A model generated the notes under the pieces. That model searched no databases, had not been told where the DNA came from, and saw only the letters and a program-made list of their open reading frames with translations. Below are positions 42,874 to 50,994 of a DNA stretch of 64,000 nucleotides, piece after piece (position 1 is the first letter of the stretch; every line of letters starts with the position of its first letter). The DNA is taken from positions 62,001 through 126,000 of the forward strand of contig NZ_JABRXF010000002.1 in the NCBI RefSeq assembly GCF_013266695.1, given 5' to 3'. The stretch comes from Hongsoonwoonella zoysiae (GTDB lineage Bacteria; Pseudomonadota; Alphaproteobacteria; Rhizobiales; Stappiaceae). The position numbers were made by a program, and so were the translations under genes.

Positions 42874-43518
42874 TCAGCCCTCGCCGAAGGACATGCGCCG
42901 GCGCAGCGATACGCGCGGGCGGTCTTCGGGCGGAAGGTCTTCGGCAGGTTCCTCGCCCGAATGAGCAATGGCGCTGGCCGGCTCGGATGCCGGTGTTTTG
43001 GCCTCAAGGGGTGGGGGTTCTGAAACGGTCGATACTTCGGCGGGAGCTTCTTCTTTGAAGCTTTCGGCAGGGGCCTCCGTCTCCGCTTTGGCGGCTTTCG
43101 CCGCTGCCGCCGCTCGCTCTGCTTCCGCCTCCAGTTTGCGGGCGTAGCCGCGCCCGACCTCCCAGGCGGATTTCACCTGATCGCCGACGTGGCTGGCAAT
43201 GCGGAAATCCTCATCGTAATCGTTAAGGCCGTCAACGCAGGCAAGCACCGGGTTCGAGGTCCAGAGCTTGCGCATGGCGGCATTCTTGAGGGCGGTGGGA
43301 ACGCCTTTCCTGAAGAAGACCGAATAGTCGGATTCATAAGTCAGGCTTTCGAGATCGACCGCCTCGGCAGCGGCGCGGTTTTGCGCCTCGATCTCGCTTT
43401 CCGCCTCTTCCTGACCGGGTTCAAGGGCCGCATCTTCCTTTTCGGGCGACGGCTCATCCGCTTCACCCGTTTGCTTGAGCCGAGACCAGCGCTGCAGGAA
43501 CCCTTCGCTTTCAGCCAT
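42874..43518 (-). CDS. DUF3306 family protein
   Basis: A 214-residue protein. The conserved core is DLESLTYESDYSVFFRKGVP, ALKNAAMRKLWTSNPVLACV and DGLNDYDEDFRIASH; the N-terminal FLQRWSRLKQ is also typical. The rest is a low-complexity Glu/Ala/Pro tail ending in a basic RVSLRRRMSFGEG. DUF3306 is an alphaproteobacterial family usually adjacent to DUF3305 and formate dehydrogenase genes. The ATG at 43518 overlaps the DUF3305 stop by one base. Function unknown. Confidence 0.85.
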   Translation of the reverse strand: MAESEGFLQRWSRLKQTGEADEPSPEKEDAALEPGQEEAESEIEAQNRAAAEAVDLESLTYESDYSVFFRKGVPTALKNAAMRKLWTSNPVLACVDGLNDYDEDFRIASHVGDQVKSAWEVGRGYARKLEAEAERAAAAAKAAKAETEAPAESFKEEAPAEVSTVSEPPPLEAKTPASEPASAIAHSGEEPAEDLPPEDRPRVSLRRRMSFGEG

Positions 43519-44060
43519 CACAAATGCCCGTCGTTTTCATCGATCCGCCTTCCAAGCGGCGAGAAGATCGGCTCCTTGCCGAATTTCTGCTCCTCGACCT
43601 TGACGCTGTCACGCCGGCGTTTCTTGAAGGCGGGAGCCTCCGGCGCCTGCTTGAGAAAGCCCGCGAACCAGGCAAGCGTTTCTTCCGGCATCGGAAGCTT
43701 TTCGACAAGACCTTCGGCGGCTTCCTGCCAGCTTTGCGCCTGGTAGGGGTCAAGTGTGACGCCCTGGACCTTCCATGGTGGATCTTGAGACGGATCTTCC
43801 ACCAGCGCTGCCCAGATGGAAGGTGCGCTGGATTCAAGATTGGCGTCGTAGGTCTCAACCATCTTGTGGTGGAGCGTCGCGGAAAATGGTGCCGCCATGT
43901 AACGCACGCACTCGCCATCGCGCTCCAGTTCACGCCAGCCGCCCGTGGCCGGCGCATCGGGAATGATCGCCACGACTTTCCACGCCCAGTCGGCCCATCG
44001 CGACGCAGACGGCCCGCGCTCCAGCACCACGCCGAACGACCTCGTATCCTCCTTGAGCAA
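43518..44060 (-). CDS. DUF3305 family protein
   Basis: A 180-residue protein with SFGVVLERGPSASRWADWAW followed by KVVAIIPDAP near the N-terminus, GECVRYMAAPFSATLHHKMV and PSIWAALVEDP, the pattern of DUF3305. I start it at a TTG at 44060, because GGAGGAGAG lies about 5 bases upstream and no ATG is in frame; a longer TTG start at 44120 is less well supported. It is translationally coupled to DUF3306 and divergent from the multi-cluster Fe-S gene across about 160 bp. It is conserved with formate dehydrogenase in alphaproteobacteria; role unknown. Confidence 0.83.
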   Translation of the reverse strand: MLKEDTRSFGVVLERGPSASRWADWAWKVVAIIPDAPATGGWRELERDGECVRYMAAPFSATLHHKMVETYDANLESSAPSIWAALVEDPSQDPPWKVQGVTLDPYQAQSWQEAAEGLVEKLPMPEETLAWFAGFLKQAPEAPAFKKRRRDSVKVEEQKFGKEPIFSPLGRRIDENDGHL

Positions 44061-44221
44061 TGAAACTCTCCTCCATGAATTCGTTAAAGGGATTCTGGGC
44101 CTATGCGCGCGTTTTGACAATGGGCTTCAATTGGGAACCTTCCCCTTGGCAAGGCTCCGGACTCTGCTAGAACTTCTATAAAGCATTATAACGAGGGCTT
44201 GCGCCCGCCGGAGGAAAATAG

Positions 44222-46261
44222 ATGCCCGTATCGAGCCGCCGCGTGCTTCTGTGCAACTGCGAGAAGACGATGGCGCTGAATCCCGACCGCCTGCCGCTGC
44301 AGGAGGGTGCTCCGCTTTACAGCCACCTTTGCCGGGCACAGGCGGAAGCCTTCGAAAAGGCGCTGGAAGGCGGGGAGCCGCTGCTTGTCGGCTGCACGCA
44401 GGAAGCGCCGCTTTTTTCCGAAATCGCCGAAGAACAGGCGCCGGGTGCGGATGTTGCCTACGTCAATATACGCGAGCGCGCCGGATGGTGCGCGAAGGAC
44501 GCCGACCCGCACCCGAAGATCGCAGCGCTTCTGGCCGAAGCCGCGCTGGAGCCGCAGGCCGCTCCGCTGCGCTCTGTCGAAAGCGACGGGCTCTGCCTTG
44601 TATACGGGAGCGGGCAGGAGGCGCTGGATGCCGCCCGCATACTGGAAGGCAGGCTATCGGTAACGCTGCTTCTCAAGGGCGGCGAAGACGTGCTGCTGCC
44701 ATCCATTCTGGATTTTCCGATTTATTCGGGAACGCTTCGTACGGTTTCAGGGTCCTTCGGCGGGTTCGAGGTGACGGTCGACGGCTATGCGCAGCTTGTC
44801 CCTTCCTCGCGGAGCGGGCCGCAGTTCGCCCTCCCGCGCGACGGAGCAAAGGCGACCTGCAGCCTGATCCTCGACCTTTCCGGCGGGACGCCGCTGGTGA
44901 GCGCACCGGAAAAACGGGACGGATACTGCCGCGTCGACCCGAAGGATCCGGCGGCGATCGCGCGCGCGCTGTTCGATCTCGCAGACATGGTCGGCACATT
45001 CGAAAAGCCGGTTTATGTCGGCTATGACGCCGATATCTGCGCACATGGACGCTCGGGCAAGACAGGCTGCACCAACTGCCTGGACGCCTGCCCGGCGGGC
45101 GCGATCAGTGATGAAGGGGAGACGATATCGATCGACCCCGGCATCTGCGGGGGCTGCGGTTCCTGTGCCGCGCACTGTCCGACGGGCGCCGTTTTCTATC
45201 AATATCCCTTCCGCCGCGACCAGATCCGCCGGGTCCAGACGCTCCTTTCGGCATATCGCGATGCAGGCGGCAGGAAACCCGTTCTGTTCGTCCATGAAGA
45301 CCCGCACGGCACGGAGATCATTACCGCGATCGCGCGCTTCGGTGAGGGACTGCCGCAAAACGCGATCCCGCTTGCCGTGCATTCGGTCGCCGCATACGGC
45401 CATGACGCCCTGCTATCGGCCATCCTTGCCGGCGCCAGTCGGATGGTGCTGCTGTGCCCTCCGCAAAAAGCAGAGGAACTTGCGGCCCTTCGCGCCGAGA
45501 TCGCGATCGCGGAAGCACTGCTCTCAGGATTGGGCTTTGAAACCGAGGGCTTGTTCGAGGTTCTTGTCGAAAACGATCCTGATCGGGTGAGTGAGGGGCT
45601 GTCGAAAGAAGCAAATGCACCAGTCATCGCCGATCCGCTGGGTTTCGACGCCGTCGGCGGCAAGCGCGATGTTGCAAGAAGCGCGATTACGGGCCTGATC
45701 GAACGCGGCGAAAATGTGCCGGAAATCATCCCCCTGCCGAAAGACGCGCCGTATGGGCGTATCCATATAGACACGGAAGGCTGCACGCTTTGCCTCGCCT
45801 GCGTCGGCTCATGCCCGGTGAATGCGCTTTCCGACAATCCGGACCGCCCTCAGGTGAGTTTCACGGAAGCGGCCTGCGTGCAATGCGGGCTGTGCGCGGC
45901 GACCTGCCCCGAAAGCGTGATCACGCTGGAGGCGCGCTACCATGCCGGTGACGGCGCGGTGCACCCGGCCGTGCTGCATGAGGAGGAGCCTGCCACCTGC
46001 ACAAGCTGCGGCAAGCCCTTCGGCACCAAAGCGGCGATCAAGAGGATCTCCGAGCGGCTTTCCGGCAAGCACTGGATGTTCCAGCGCCCGGATCAGATTG
46101 CGTTGATCGGCATGTGCGACGATTGCAGGGTGTCCGCGCAATGGAACATGGAAGACACGCCGTTCAAGATGGGTGAGCGCAACCGGATCACCACAACGCA
46201 GGACTATGTGGATGCAGAAAATAAGGGGCTTTCCCTCGACGATTTCCTGAAGGAAAACTGA
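44222..46261 (+). CDS. multi-[4Fe-4S] ferredoxin-domain protein of the fdh locus
   Basis: A 679-residue cytoplasmic protein. The first 270 residues form a Rossmann-like region with scattered Cys (LLCNCEKTM, VGCTQEAP, ERAGWC). Two dicluster ferredoxin domains follow: CTNCLDACP with CGGCGSCAAHCP from residue 283, and CTLCLACVGSCP with CVQCGLCAATCP from residue 521. CTSCGKPFG from residue 593 and MCDDCRV supply a further four-Cys site. Up to five metal centres are expected. A GGAGG-type site (CCGGAGGAAA) precedes the ATG. It probably carries electrons or assembles clusters for the formate dehydrogenase pathway, but there is no membrane anchor or flavin motif to define a partner. Confidence 0.88.
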   Translation: MPVSSRRVLLCNCEKTMALNPDRLPLQEGAPLYSHLCRAQAEAFEKALEGGEPLLVGCTQEAPLFSEIAEEQAPGADVAYVNIRERAGWCAKDADPHPKIAALLAEAALEPQAAPLRSVESDGLCLVYGSGQEALDAARILEGRLSVTLLLKGGEDVLLPSILDFPIYSGTLRTVSGSFGGFEVTVDGYAQLVPSSRSGPQFALPRDGAKATCSLILDLSGGTPLVSAPEKRDGYCRVDPKDPAAIARALFDLADMVGTFEKPVYVGYDADICAHGRSGKTGCTNCLDACPAGAISDEGETISIDPGICGGCGSCAAHCPTGAVFYQYPFRRDQIRRVQTLLSAYRDAGGRKPVLFVHEDPHGTEIITAIARFGEGLPQNAIPLAVHSVAAYGHDALLSAILAGASRMVLLCPPQKAEELAALRAEIAIAEALLSGLGFETEGLFEVLVENDPDRVSEGLSKEANAPVIADPLGFDAVGGKRDVARSAITGLIERGENVPEIIPLPKDAPYGRIHIDTEGCTLCLACVGSCPVNALSDNPDRPQVSFTEAACVQCGLCAATCPESVITLEARYHAGDGAVHPAVLHEEEPATCTSCGKPFGTKAAIKRISERLSGKHWMFQRPDQIALIGMCDDCRVSAQWNMEDTPFKMGERNRITTTQDYVDAENKGLSLDDFLKEN

Positions 46262-46332
46262 CACGCAGACAATTGGGCCGCGATCCGGACCGGGTAGCGC
46301 CTTTTCCCGTTATTATCTGGATCAGACCGGGC

Positions 46333-47247
46333 ATGGATTTTCGCGAGAACAGCAAGGCGATCGTCGCGATGATGCTCGCCATGCTCGGCTTCATCGTCAA
46401 CGACACGCTTGTGAAAGTGGTGTCAGAGCGGCTGCCGCTCGGCGAGATCATGTTCGTTCGCGGGGTGATTGCGATCGTTTTCGTGCTTGGCTTGAGTGCC
46501 GCGACGGGCGCGCTTTCGCAATTCCGCCATCTTACCCACAAGACGGTACCGCTGCGCGCTCTCGCCGAGATTTGCGCGACGATCCTCTATCTTACCGCCC
46601 TGTTTCGCATGCCGATCGCCAATGTCACGGCGATCCTGCAGGTGTTGCCGCTGGCGGTCACGGCGGCAGCGGCGATTTTCTTCTCCGCGCCCGTCGGCTG
46701 GCGGAGGTGGTCGGCGATCGGGGTGGGGTTTTTCGGTGTCCTGCTTATCGTGCGGCCGGGGCTTGAGGGGTTCGATTCATGGGCGATTGTCGCGCTTGGG
46801 GGCGTTTGCTGCATGGCGGTGCGCGATCTCGCCACACAGCGAATGCCGAAGAACGTTCCAACACTGGGTGTGACGGCGGCAACGCTGGCCGGCGTTTCAA
46901 CGGTCGGACTTGCGCTTTCCACCCGCGAAACATGGATGATGCCGACAGGAGGTGAGTTCGCCCTGCTCGTCGGCGCGGCGCTTTTCATCAATCTGGGCTT
47001 CAGCTTCATCATTATCGCCATGCGTACTGGAGATATCACCGTTGTCGCTCCATTCCGCTATTCCATCATCCTTTGGGCAATTGCGTTGGGCTATCTCGTA
47101 TGGGGCGATGTGCCGGATTTCATGACGCTGGCCGGCACGACGATCATCGTGGCGACCGGCATCTATTCGTTCTTCCGCGAACGCAACCTTGCCTCGCACG
47201 CCGCCAAGCCGCTTCAAGCGAAAAGTGAAGCTCACGCGCTGGACTAG
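46333..47247 (+). CDS. EamA/DMT family transporter, copy 1
   Basis: A 304-residue protein with about ten hydrophobic segments in two EamA repeats: AIVAMMLAMLGFIVNDTLVK, SERLPLGEIMFVRGV at the start and PFRYSIILWAIALGYLVWGD near the end are typical of the drug/metabolite superfamily. The ATG at 46333 is used; the longer frame begins with a TTG and lacks a binding site. It is followed 64 bp later by a paralogue with the same architecture. Substrate unknown. Confidence 0.9.
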   Translation: MDFRENSKAIVAMMLAMLGFIVNDTLVKVVSERLPLGEIMFVRGVIAIVFVLGLSAATGALSQFRHLTHKTVPLRALAEICATILYLTALFRMPIANVTAILQVLPLAVTAAAAIFFSAPVGWRRWSAIGVGFFGVLLIVRPGLEGFDSWAIVALGGVCCMAVRDLATQRMPKNVPTLGVTAATLAGVSTVGLALSTRETWMMPTGGEFALLVGAALFINLGFSFIIIAMRTGDITVVAPFRYSIILWAIALGYLVWGDVPDFMTLAGTTIIVATGIYSFFRERNLASHAAKPLQAKSEAHALD

Positions 47248-47311
47248 CTCTTATAATAAGTAATACAAAATATCCCAGATGGCCGTTGGGCATATTTTCG
47301 GGGTTTCGAGC

Positions 47312-48211
47312 ATGCTTCAGGACAACCGGCGCGCCATCGGTGCCATTTCGATCGCGATGCTGGCCGGTATCGGCAACGACGTGTTCGCCAAATTGGCCGC
47401 AGAAAACCTGCCGCTTGGCGAAATCATGTTCCTGCGCGGCCTGATGGCGCTTGCCATAGTCACGACGCTTGGCATTGCAATGCGTACGAGGGTTACAGTT
47501 CGCATGTTCCGACACCCGACGGTGCTTGCGCGAACGGCAGCGAACGGCCTTGGCACGGTTCTCTTTCTTGCAGCGCTTTTTCACCTACCGCTTGCCAATT
47601 CGATCGCCATTCTCCAGGCCTTGCCGCTTGTCATCACGGCGGGGGCAGCGATCTTTCTTTCCGAGACGGTCGGATGGCAGCGTTGGACGGCCATTCTCGC
47701 AGGTTTTGCGGGCGTTCTGATCGTCGCGCGGCCGGGGGCGGAGGGCTTCGATTATTGGGCGGCCGTCGCCTTCGCCGGCGTTCTTCTGAGCGCTCTTCGC
47801 GATCTCATCTCCAAGCGGACGCCAGCCGAAATACCCAGCATCGCGCTGAACATGGCAAGCCTCATCGCGATCATTCTGATCGGGCTGTCGCTGTCGGTGA
47901 GGGAAAACTGGCTCGTGCCGACGGGGCGGGAGGTCTTGTTGCTTGGGGCGGCTGCCGCCTTTTTTACCGTCGCAAACCTGCTGATCATCGTCTCGCTGCG
48001 CCTTGGCGATATCGCGGCTGTGTCGCCCTTCCGCTACACGATCGTCGTCTGGGCGATCTTGCTCGGTTTCCTGGTGTGGGACGAGGTGCCGGATGCACTT
48101 ACGCTGACGGGCAGCACCATCATCGTCGGCGCGGGGCTTTTCACCTACTTCCGCGAGCGGCATCTTGCGCGGTCCGCCCGGGTGGCAGGGCCGGTATCCG
48201 TCAGGACGTGA
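47312..48211 (+). CDS. EamA/DMT family transporter, copy 2
   Basis: A 299-residue transporter with about ten membrane segments. AENLPLGEIMFLRGLMALAI, HLPLANSIAILQALPLVITA and SPFRYTIVVWAILLGFLVWD align closely with the upstream gene, so the pair is a tandem duplication. The ATG at 47312 is preferred over an in-frame start at 47279. The 3' end overlaps the convergent DUF2182 gene by 11 bp. Confidence 0.9.
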   Translation: MLQDNRRAIGAISIAMLAGIGNDVFAKLAAENLPLGEIMFLRGLMALAIVTTLGIAMRTRVTVRMFRHPTVLARTAANGLGTVLFLAALFHLPLANSIAILQALPLVITAGAAIFLSETVGWQRWTAILAGFAGVLIVARPGAEGFDYWAAVAFAGVLLSALRDLISKRTPAEIPSIALNMASLIAIILIGLSLSVRENWLVPTGREVLLLGAAAAFFTVANLLIIVSLRLGDIAAVSPFRYTIVVWAILLGFLVWDEVPDALTLTGSTIIVGAGLFTYFRERHLARSARVAGPVSVRT

Positions 48212-49034
48212 AAAGGAGCCAGAGGCCGAGCGCGAGGAAAATCGCAGCGCTAACCCGCGTAAAGGCGATGCTCCAGGGCAAGACCTTTTCCAGCAGGACG
48301 AATACGGCAAGGCCGGCGATCCAGACGACATTCATGATGCCGCCTGCAAAAAGAAGCGCCATGATTACCCAGCAGCAGCCGAGGCAATAGGCGCCATGAA
48401 GAAGACCCATTCGCAAGGCGCCAGACGCGCCCGGGCGGTAATGCTCCGCCAGGAAAGCCGCCGGGGAACGGCAATGGGCGAGGCAGGCATGTTTCAACGG
48501 CGAAAGCTGATAAAGGCCCGCTGCGATCAGCAACGCCGCGCTCAACTGCCGGTTCGTGCTCCACATCATCATGGAATGCAAGAGGCCGAGCTGTTCCAGC
48601 GTCCATTGCAGGAATGTCGCGACGGCGCTGAAGCCGAGCCAGGCGAGCAGGTATCCCGCGAGGAACGAAAAGGTGGGAGCCGCAGCCGCCCCCAATCGTC
48701 CTTTCCTCTGCTCGTGACGGTAGGCCGTTCCGTAAAGCAGGATAAGGGGGGCCGCACTTGGCGTCATCATGGCGATCATCATGACCCACCACATCATGAG
48801 CATGATGAGTGCGTAGGAAAACGACCAGTCCAAAACCATGCCCATCCGCTCTGGAGGCGGAAAGGTGAATGTGCTCATGGCCCGAGTGCCCATGCCCGTT
48901 CCGGCACCGCTCAGCACATAAATCCATGAAAGCAGCGTGATGAGGACGAGCCCTGCCAGAATGATCCAGCGCTCTCGCCGGATCATCCGTTCGGCGGCGG
49001 TGATGCCCGAAGGCGAAGCACCTTCGCTCGTCAT
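48201..49034 (-). CDS. DUF2182 family membrane protein
   Basis: A 277-residue integral membrane protein with about seven segments. The Met/Trp-rich LIMLMMWWVMMIAMMTPSAA is diagnostic of DUF2182, and SPLKHACLAHCRSPAAFL and GLLHGAYCLGCCWVIMALLF carry conserved His, Cys and Met that could bind a metal. It starts 13 bp after the DUF1326 gene, an arrangement that recurs in proteobacteria. The function of the pair is not established; metal handling is an inference from residue content and from a multicopper oxidase 3 kb away. Confidence 0.88.
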   Translation of the reverse strand: MTSEGASPSGITAAERMIRRERWIILAGLVLITLLSWIYVLSGAGTGMGTRAMSTFTFPPPERMGMVLDWSFSYALIMLMMWWVMMIAMMTPSAAPLILLYGTAYRHEQRKGRLGAAAAPTFSFLAGYLLAWLGFSAVATFLQWTLEQLGLLHSMMMWSTNRQLSAALLIAAGLYQLSPLKHACLAHCRSPAAFLAEHYRPGASGALRMGLLHGAYCLGCCWVIMALLFAGGIMNVVWIAGLAVFVLLEKVLPWSIAFTRVSAAIFLALGLWLLFTS

Positions 49035-49047
49035 CGCATTGGCCCGC

Positions 49048-49689
49048 TCAGGCGGCGCGATGGCGGATCACGCCGTGGTTGTTCAGGTGCATGTGGGCCA
49101 AATGCGCGTGACTGTCGTTGAGGTCCAGTTTTATCGCACCTTCCGCGCTTGCCGAGCCGCTGCCGACTTCGGCGACGTCGTATTCGAAACCGGTCGGCAA
49201 GTTTATCCGCGCGCGATGCGGCTTGCCCGTCACGGGATTGCGGATCGGCCTTGCGCTGCCCTCCGCGAGGTTTGGAATGCGAAAGCGGCCGCTGCAATCG
49301 TCTACCGATATCTCCAGCTCGATCGGCGCGAATATCGGGTCATGGACTTTCGCAAAAGTGGTGGCAAAGACTGCGAAAACAGTTGCCATGGGATCCGTGT
49401 CCTCGCCGGACATGATCTTGAGAATTGCCTCCCGCTGGGCGGGGGTTGAGCTTTCGTCAATGAACGGCTGGCATTGTCCGTTGCCCTCGTGGATCGCGCC
49501 CGGCCAGGAAACCACTGCACCAAAACGAACGCCGGCGAGGTCTGTATCACCGTAGTGTCCTTCCGAAATTTTCATGCAAACGACAGCGTCGCAATGTCCT
49601 TTGGAAGGATATGAGTTGAATTGGCATGGGCATCCATAATCGCAGTTGCAATTGGAAACTGACTCCGCCTTAAATTCCCATGGTGTCAT
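49048..49689 (-). CDS. DUF1326 family protein
   Basis: A 213-residue soluble protein that opens with FKAESVSNCNCDYGCPCQFN, the Cys-rich signature of DUF1326, and continues with GHYGDTDLAGVRFGAVVSWP. The start at 49689 has AAAGGAGGA 7 bases upstream; the frame continues upstream without a start signal. Three closely spaced Cys (NCNC, GCPC) suggest metal or redox chemistry. It is co-transcribed with the DUF2182 membrane gene. Function unknown. Confidence 0.88.
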   Translation of the reverse strand: MTPWEFKAESVSNCNCDYGCPCQFNSYPSKGHCDAVVCMKISEGHYGDTDLAGVRFGAVVSWPGAIHEGNGQCQPFIDESSTPAQREAILKIMSGEDTDPMATVFAVFATTFAKVHDPIFAPIELEISVDDCSGRFRIPNLAEGSARPIRNPVTGKPHRARINLPTGFEYDVAEVGSGSASAEGAIKLDLNDSHAHLAHMHLNNHGVIRHRAA

Positions 49690-49932
49690 AACCAATCCTC
49701 CTTTGCGTGAGCGAAGTGAATTTTCCAGAATTTTTTTCTTAAATCTAGCATAAAGAAGGAATGGGTAAATCAAATTATGCTCGAGATAAGAAGTAATCTT
49801 ATTTAGTTGCGCAAGAAACAATATTGATTTGATGCGCGGAATACTTGAAACACGAACAGGTTGCAATACGCTTCGAGGCATCGACAATCGACCTCATTGC
49901 ACTGACGACCCGACTCTGATTTCTGATCCTTC

Positions 49933-50862
49933 ATGAAGCGAATATTCTCCGCGCGCGATGCGGCGTTGATGATCGGCCTGCCTTTGCTGTTGCCGGCCGC
50001 ATGGACGTGGCCGAGGCGGGCGTGGCCAAGACTTGCCCACGCCCTGGAAGGCTCCGCGCGGCGGTTCGTAAGCAACAACCGAACCGACCGCATTCCGACC
50101 CGGATGGCCGAAATTCTGCCCGATATCGACGGACCGGGTGCCGCGGACGCAATCCTCACCGAGCTTGCCGGCGAGCAACTCGTGATGCTTATGGAGATGC
50201 TGCGCTACCACCGTCCGGGCAGGTGGGACCCGATCATCGAGATCGAAGGGCGCGAGCGCGTCGCGCAGGCGCTGGATAACGGGCGGGGCGCGATTTTCTG
50301 GATCAGCCCGTTCGTTCACATGGACATCATCGCCAAGGTGGCGCTCAAGCGATGCGGTGTCGAATTCGTGCATCTCATGCGCGCGACGCATGGGCTGTCC
50401 GAGACGGCCTTTGGAGAAGCGGTGCTCAACCGGGTAATGCGCAAGCCGGAAGAGGCGTTCACGCTGCGGCGTGAAGTGATCGACCCGAAAAATGCGGGCC
50501 TCGCCGCGCTGCATTTGACCCGTGCCCTCAAAAACGGCGGCAATGTCTGGATAACCGCGGCAAGATCGATGCACCGGAACCGGGCCAAGCCTCTTCGGGT
50601 GCCGTTTTTGAACGGCAAATTCAACTTCGCGCCGGGCGCGGCGGCGCTCGCCCTCAGGACTGAGGCAAACCTCCTGCCCGTCGTCACGCTGCGTGAAAGG
50701 AAGGGGACCTACCGCGTGGTGGTCGGGCCCAACCTCAACGATCCGGCGACCTATAAGGACGGCGAGCCGACGCCACGGCGTATCGTCCATAGATATGCGA
50801 AATTCGTGTCAGGATACGTTGCCGAATATCCGGAGCAATGGCGGGGCTGGTTCCAGCTTTGA
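49933..50862 (+). CDS. LpxL/HtrB-like lysophospholipid acyltransferase family protein
   Basis: A 309-residue protein with one N-terminal hydrophobic segment (ALMIGLPLLLPAAW). GRGAIFWISPFVHMDIIAKV aligns with the region of the HtrB/LpxL H-x4-D/E motif, but Asp stands two, not five, residues after the His, so the usual motif is altered. NGGNVWITAARSM, FAPGAAALALRTEANLLPVV and a C-terminal EYPEQWRGWFQL complete the family pattern. It may acylate lipid A, ornithine lipid or another surface lipid. It is divergent from DUF1326. The start lacks a clear binding site. Confidence 0.72.
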   Translation: MKRIFSARDAALMIGLPLLLPAAWTWPRRAWPRLAHALEGSARRFVSNNRTDRIPTRMAEILPDIDGPGAADAILTELAGEQLVMLMEMLRYHRPGRWDPIIEIEGRERVAQALDNGRGAIFWISPFVHMDIIAKVALKRCGVEFVHLMRATHGLSETAFGEAVLNRVMRKPEEAFTLRREVIDPKNAGLAALHLTRALKNGGNVWITAARSMHRNRAKPLRVPFLNGKFNFAPGAAALALRTEANLLPVVTLRERKGTYRVVVGPNLNDPATYKDGEPTPRRIVHRYAKFVSGYVAEYPEQWRGWFQL

Positions 50863-50994
50863 GCGAGCGCCGCGGATAATGACGATGCGGTGACGCCGCG
50901 CCTGCTGTGCTCGGGCCGGTGTCGCGGAACAGGAAACGCTTTTTCCAGCAATCCTGCCTTGTCGCGACATGGATCGCAGGCGATATAGGTTTGC

